Shown: piece by piece, positions 61,773-64,000 of the stretch
How positions within the stretch are numbered: the stretch's first letter is position 1
Layout of the letters: each line of letters begins with the position of its first letter
Assembly: GCF_024679245.1 (NCBI RefSeq)
Contig: NC_090174.1
Span: 16,042,933 to 16,106,932 of the forward strand
Direction of reading: 5' to 3'
Source of the DNA: Pseudorasbora parva
Lineage: Eukaryota; Chordata; Actinopteri; Cypriniformes; Gobionidae
Length of the DNA stretch: 64,000 nt
Notes under the pieces: generated by a model
Seen by the model: the letters and a program-made list of their open reading frames with translations, nothing else
What the model was told of the DNA's origin: nothing
Databases searched by the model: none
Program-made: the position numbers and the translations under genes

Positions 61773-62612
61773 TGGTCATATAATTAAAATATCATCAAAA
61801 AGTTTATTTATTTCACTAATTCCATTCAAAAAGTGAAACTTGTATATTATATTCATTTATTACACACAGACTTTCTTTTTCTCTTTCTTTTTCTTTTAAT
61901 TTTGATGATTATAACTGACAACTAAGGAAAATCCCAAATTCAGTATCCAATACTGCAAACAAGACAATACTGCAACAAAATTTGATTTGCCTATAAATTG
62001 TCCATAGGATGTAATGCTCGGTTTTTGCCTTATTTGGAAGATTCATTAATATTAATGTTGAGCTCTGCTCTGATTGGCTTATTTCAGCAGCTCACAACAC
62101 ACACCATTTCAGTTGTTCAGCAAAGCGGCTGGTGAGTTCTGACAGAACACAGACTGACTGAATGACATTTTAAGCAGAACATCTCAAATGGAGAGTGATA
62201 AAATACAGCCTACTTGTTTCTTAGTGTTTTCAGATAATCCGCGTGCGAAAGAATGCTCACGTTCATATGTTTGCCAGATTGCACATGTTTAGGTAAAACA
62301 CCGGATATTATACATGCATAGTATGAAAAGAAAAACTCACAGAAAAGCTGTTGGGGGATTTCAATTACTGAAATCTGGCAACCACACGAACGCTCTACTT
62401 TCCCAAACCAAAACCAGTGATTTTAGACTCTTCTTTTTTCATCAACGATATTGTATGTTTATATAACGTTAGTCACAATGTAAGCTACGCAGAGACTGTG
62501 ATGTATAATAAAATACAAATACATATAAAATACAAACATATAAAAACATCATACTTAAAAAAAAAAGTATGAATATATAAATATAATATAATATAAATAA
62601 ATATATTTTTAC
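61773..62612. other. AT-rich stretch without recognised genes
   Basis: No splice-bounded frame or inverted repeat pair was found. A/T-rich runs near 62560-62610 precede the hAT end. Confidence 0.4.
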
Positions 62613-64000
62613 TAGGGCTGGGCAAGTTAACGCATTATTATCGCGTTAACGCATTAATTAATTAACGCTTGCAATTATTTTATCGCGCATTAATTTAGTT
62701 ATTTATAGGGGTGACCCCTAATAGTCGAAGATTCGATGCATCGATATGCGGGACCGGATTCGACCACCGATCCCACGGTCGAATCTTCGTGGGTGTTATG
62801 AAACGAGGATCATACCATTTTGGCAATATGAGGGTGCTCACTGCTCAATATTAATGGGGTGCGTCTCAATCAGCTCCCTAGTTCAGTAGTCAGGGCACTG
62901 ATCAGGGAGTCAGCCCATTAACTTATGTCCTGATCCTGATCCCTTTAAAGGCGCTGAGCTCCGCACCGGACGCGGCGCCGCGCCTTTAAAATTCGAAAAC
63001 ACACACCGGCGGTGGCATTCGGCGCCTGTCTGCGGTGATTAAATTTATATTAGCCTATATTTCCCTCAAATCGTGAATGTACTGATTTCACCCTGTGCTA
63101 CAAGATACACTCATCGTGCAGCTCTTCTGTCAGAGGTCGATTCAAAATTGAGCTTGCATGTATTATGTGCGCGTCTGGTGTGAGAGATGCCGCTGAGCTT
63201 CAGTCCGGTGTGCGACCCCCTTTAGGCACAATTGGCTTAAGAACGTGCATGTAAGTGCTCAGTGCTCATTTCCTCTCTAGGCAGGTATTTTTTTAGGGTT
63301 ATTTATCAAAATGTTCTTTTATATATTTGAATGATGTTCTATATTTCGATCGCGGCTTTAACATGTCATGAGAAAACGGTTTACGAATGTTTATCCACCA
63401 CATTACCTTTTATTTAAACCTAAATAAGAAGGCCACTGTCAGTTCGTCTGTCAGTTGGCAGGCAGTTTTGGTCGCTTTATTAAAAGTTGTTGCTGTGTGC
63501 AGTCGTGTGTAAAGGAAAATAAAAATAGTTTTACCTTTCTGCTGACAAGTGTCGTGCCCCTCCCAACCCATTCACACACACAGATGATTCGACTATCAGT
63601 TGACTATAGAGAGATTTGAAAATTCTGATTCGAATGTCTAAATCCTTAGTCGAGGACACCCTAGTTATTTATTATTATATTGAAAGGCCGTTGCTCACTG
63701 CCTCTGAATACACATACAGACAAACCATTGGTCACAGGAGAATACAGTGCTGTCTGTAGCCTAAGCCAAGGGCTTGACATTTTTTGTCTGGGACAAATGG
63801 GACAAATAAAATATAAAAATAACCAGAAACGTGACAATGATTCAGATTTTTTTGTTGTTTTTATTATATTCAATGTAATCAGTGATTGATCTGTATCTCT
63901 GCCTCTGGTATGTTAACAAGTCGCGTTGAGGCTCGCGCTGCCTGTCTCTTTGTGGAGAAATCAAAACAATTGAGCAGCAATATAAACTCACAGAAGAAAC
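62613..64000. mobile_element. hAT-like element, left end only, running off the window
   Basis: TAGGGCTGGGCAAGTTAACG followed by GCGTTAACGCATTAATTAAT is a hAT-like terminus with subterminal TTAACGC repeats. No partner end is visible before the window ends, so the right limit is only the window edge. It contains the hAT element at 62706-63663; 63672-64000 shows nothing else recognisable. Confidence 0.45.
62706..63663. mobile_element. nonautonomous hAT element with perfect 8-bp duplication
   Basis: GTTATTTA is repeated at 62698-62705 and 63664-63671. The ends are TAGGGGTGACCCCTAATAGT and, inverted, TAGGGTGTCCTCGACTAAGG, with TCGA-rich subterminal motifs (ATTCGA). It holds a partial copy of the GGGTGCGTCTCAATCAG repeat near 62857. 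No transposase is present. Confidence 0.8.

Overview
The window is vertebrate nuclear DNA, most likely from a cyprinid-type teleost. The genes are split into short exons with GT/AG junctions. Introns and spacers are AT-rich and crowded with fish-style transposons: Tc1/mariner, hAT and TTAA-target elements, L1/Tx1-like and L2/Rex-like LINEs, and long CA and AT microsatellites. There is no prokaryotic, CRISPR or phage architecture. Family names rest on motif and protein-family recognition; no database search was possible.

Five host genes can be assembled. (1) zmynd19, + strand, exons 699-13085, first coding exon off the left edge: a MYND zinc-finger adaptor. (2) An armadillo-like repeat gene, + strand, five linked exons 24008-29616, 5' end not found and orthology not assigned. 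(3) tmem141, + strand, 34948-38991, complete, a small two-helix membrane protein. (4) slc25a35, + strand, 40664-47388, complete, a mitochondrial carrier. (5) rangrf (MOG1), - strand, 49563-57007, complete, a Ran regulator convergent with slc25a35. From recalled human gene order, ZMYND19 and TMEM141 belong to the chromosome 9q34 neighbourhood and SLC25A35-RANGRF are neighbours on 17p13, so this fish segment appears to join two blocks that are separate in human. The five genes share no evident pathway.

Region by region: 1-14410 is zmynd19 with intronic hAT and TTAA elements, some nested. 14411-24007 is intergenic and almost all transposon, including a dead Tc1 split by an hAT element. 24008-29616 is the armadillo-like gene; its introns hold a Tc1 copy carrying a probable solo LTR and a nearly intact Tc1 whose end lies 20 bp from a splice acceptor. 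29729-34746 is a full-length but broken L1-like LINE with a 12-bp target duplication, filling the short gap before tmem141. 34948-47388 is tmem141 and slc25a35, with Tc1 and hAT copies in introns. 47389-57007 is the shared 3' region and rangrf. 57008-64000 has no recognised gene and is stacked repeats, including a LINE inserted into another LINE and a nested hAT element.

I did not find a new enzymatic or defence system. The noteworthy content is insertion history that can be read directly from target-site duplications, plus a few places where a transposon sits against a functional gene signal.
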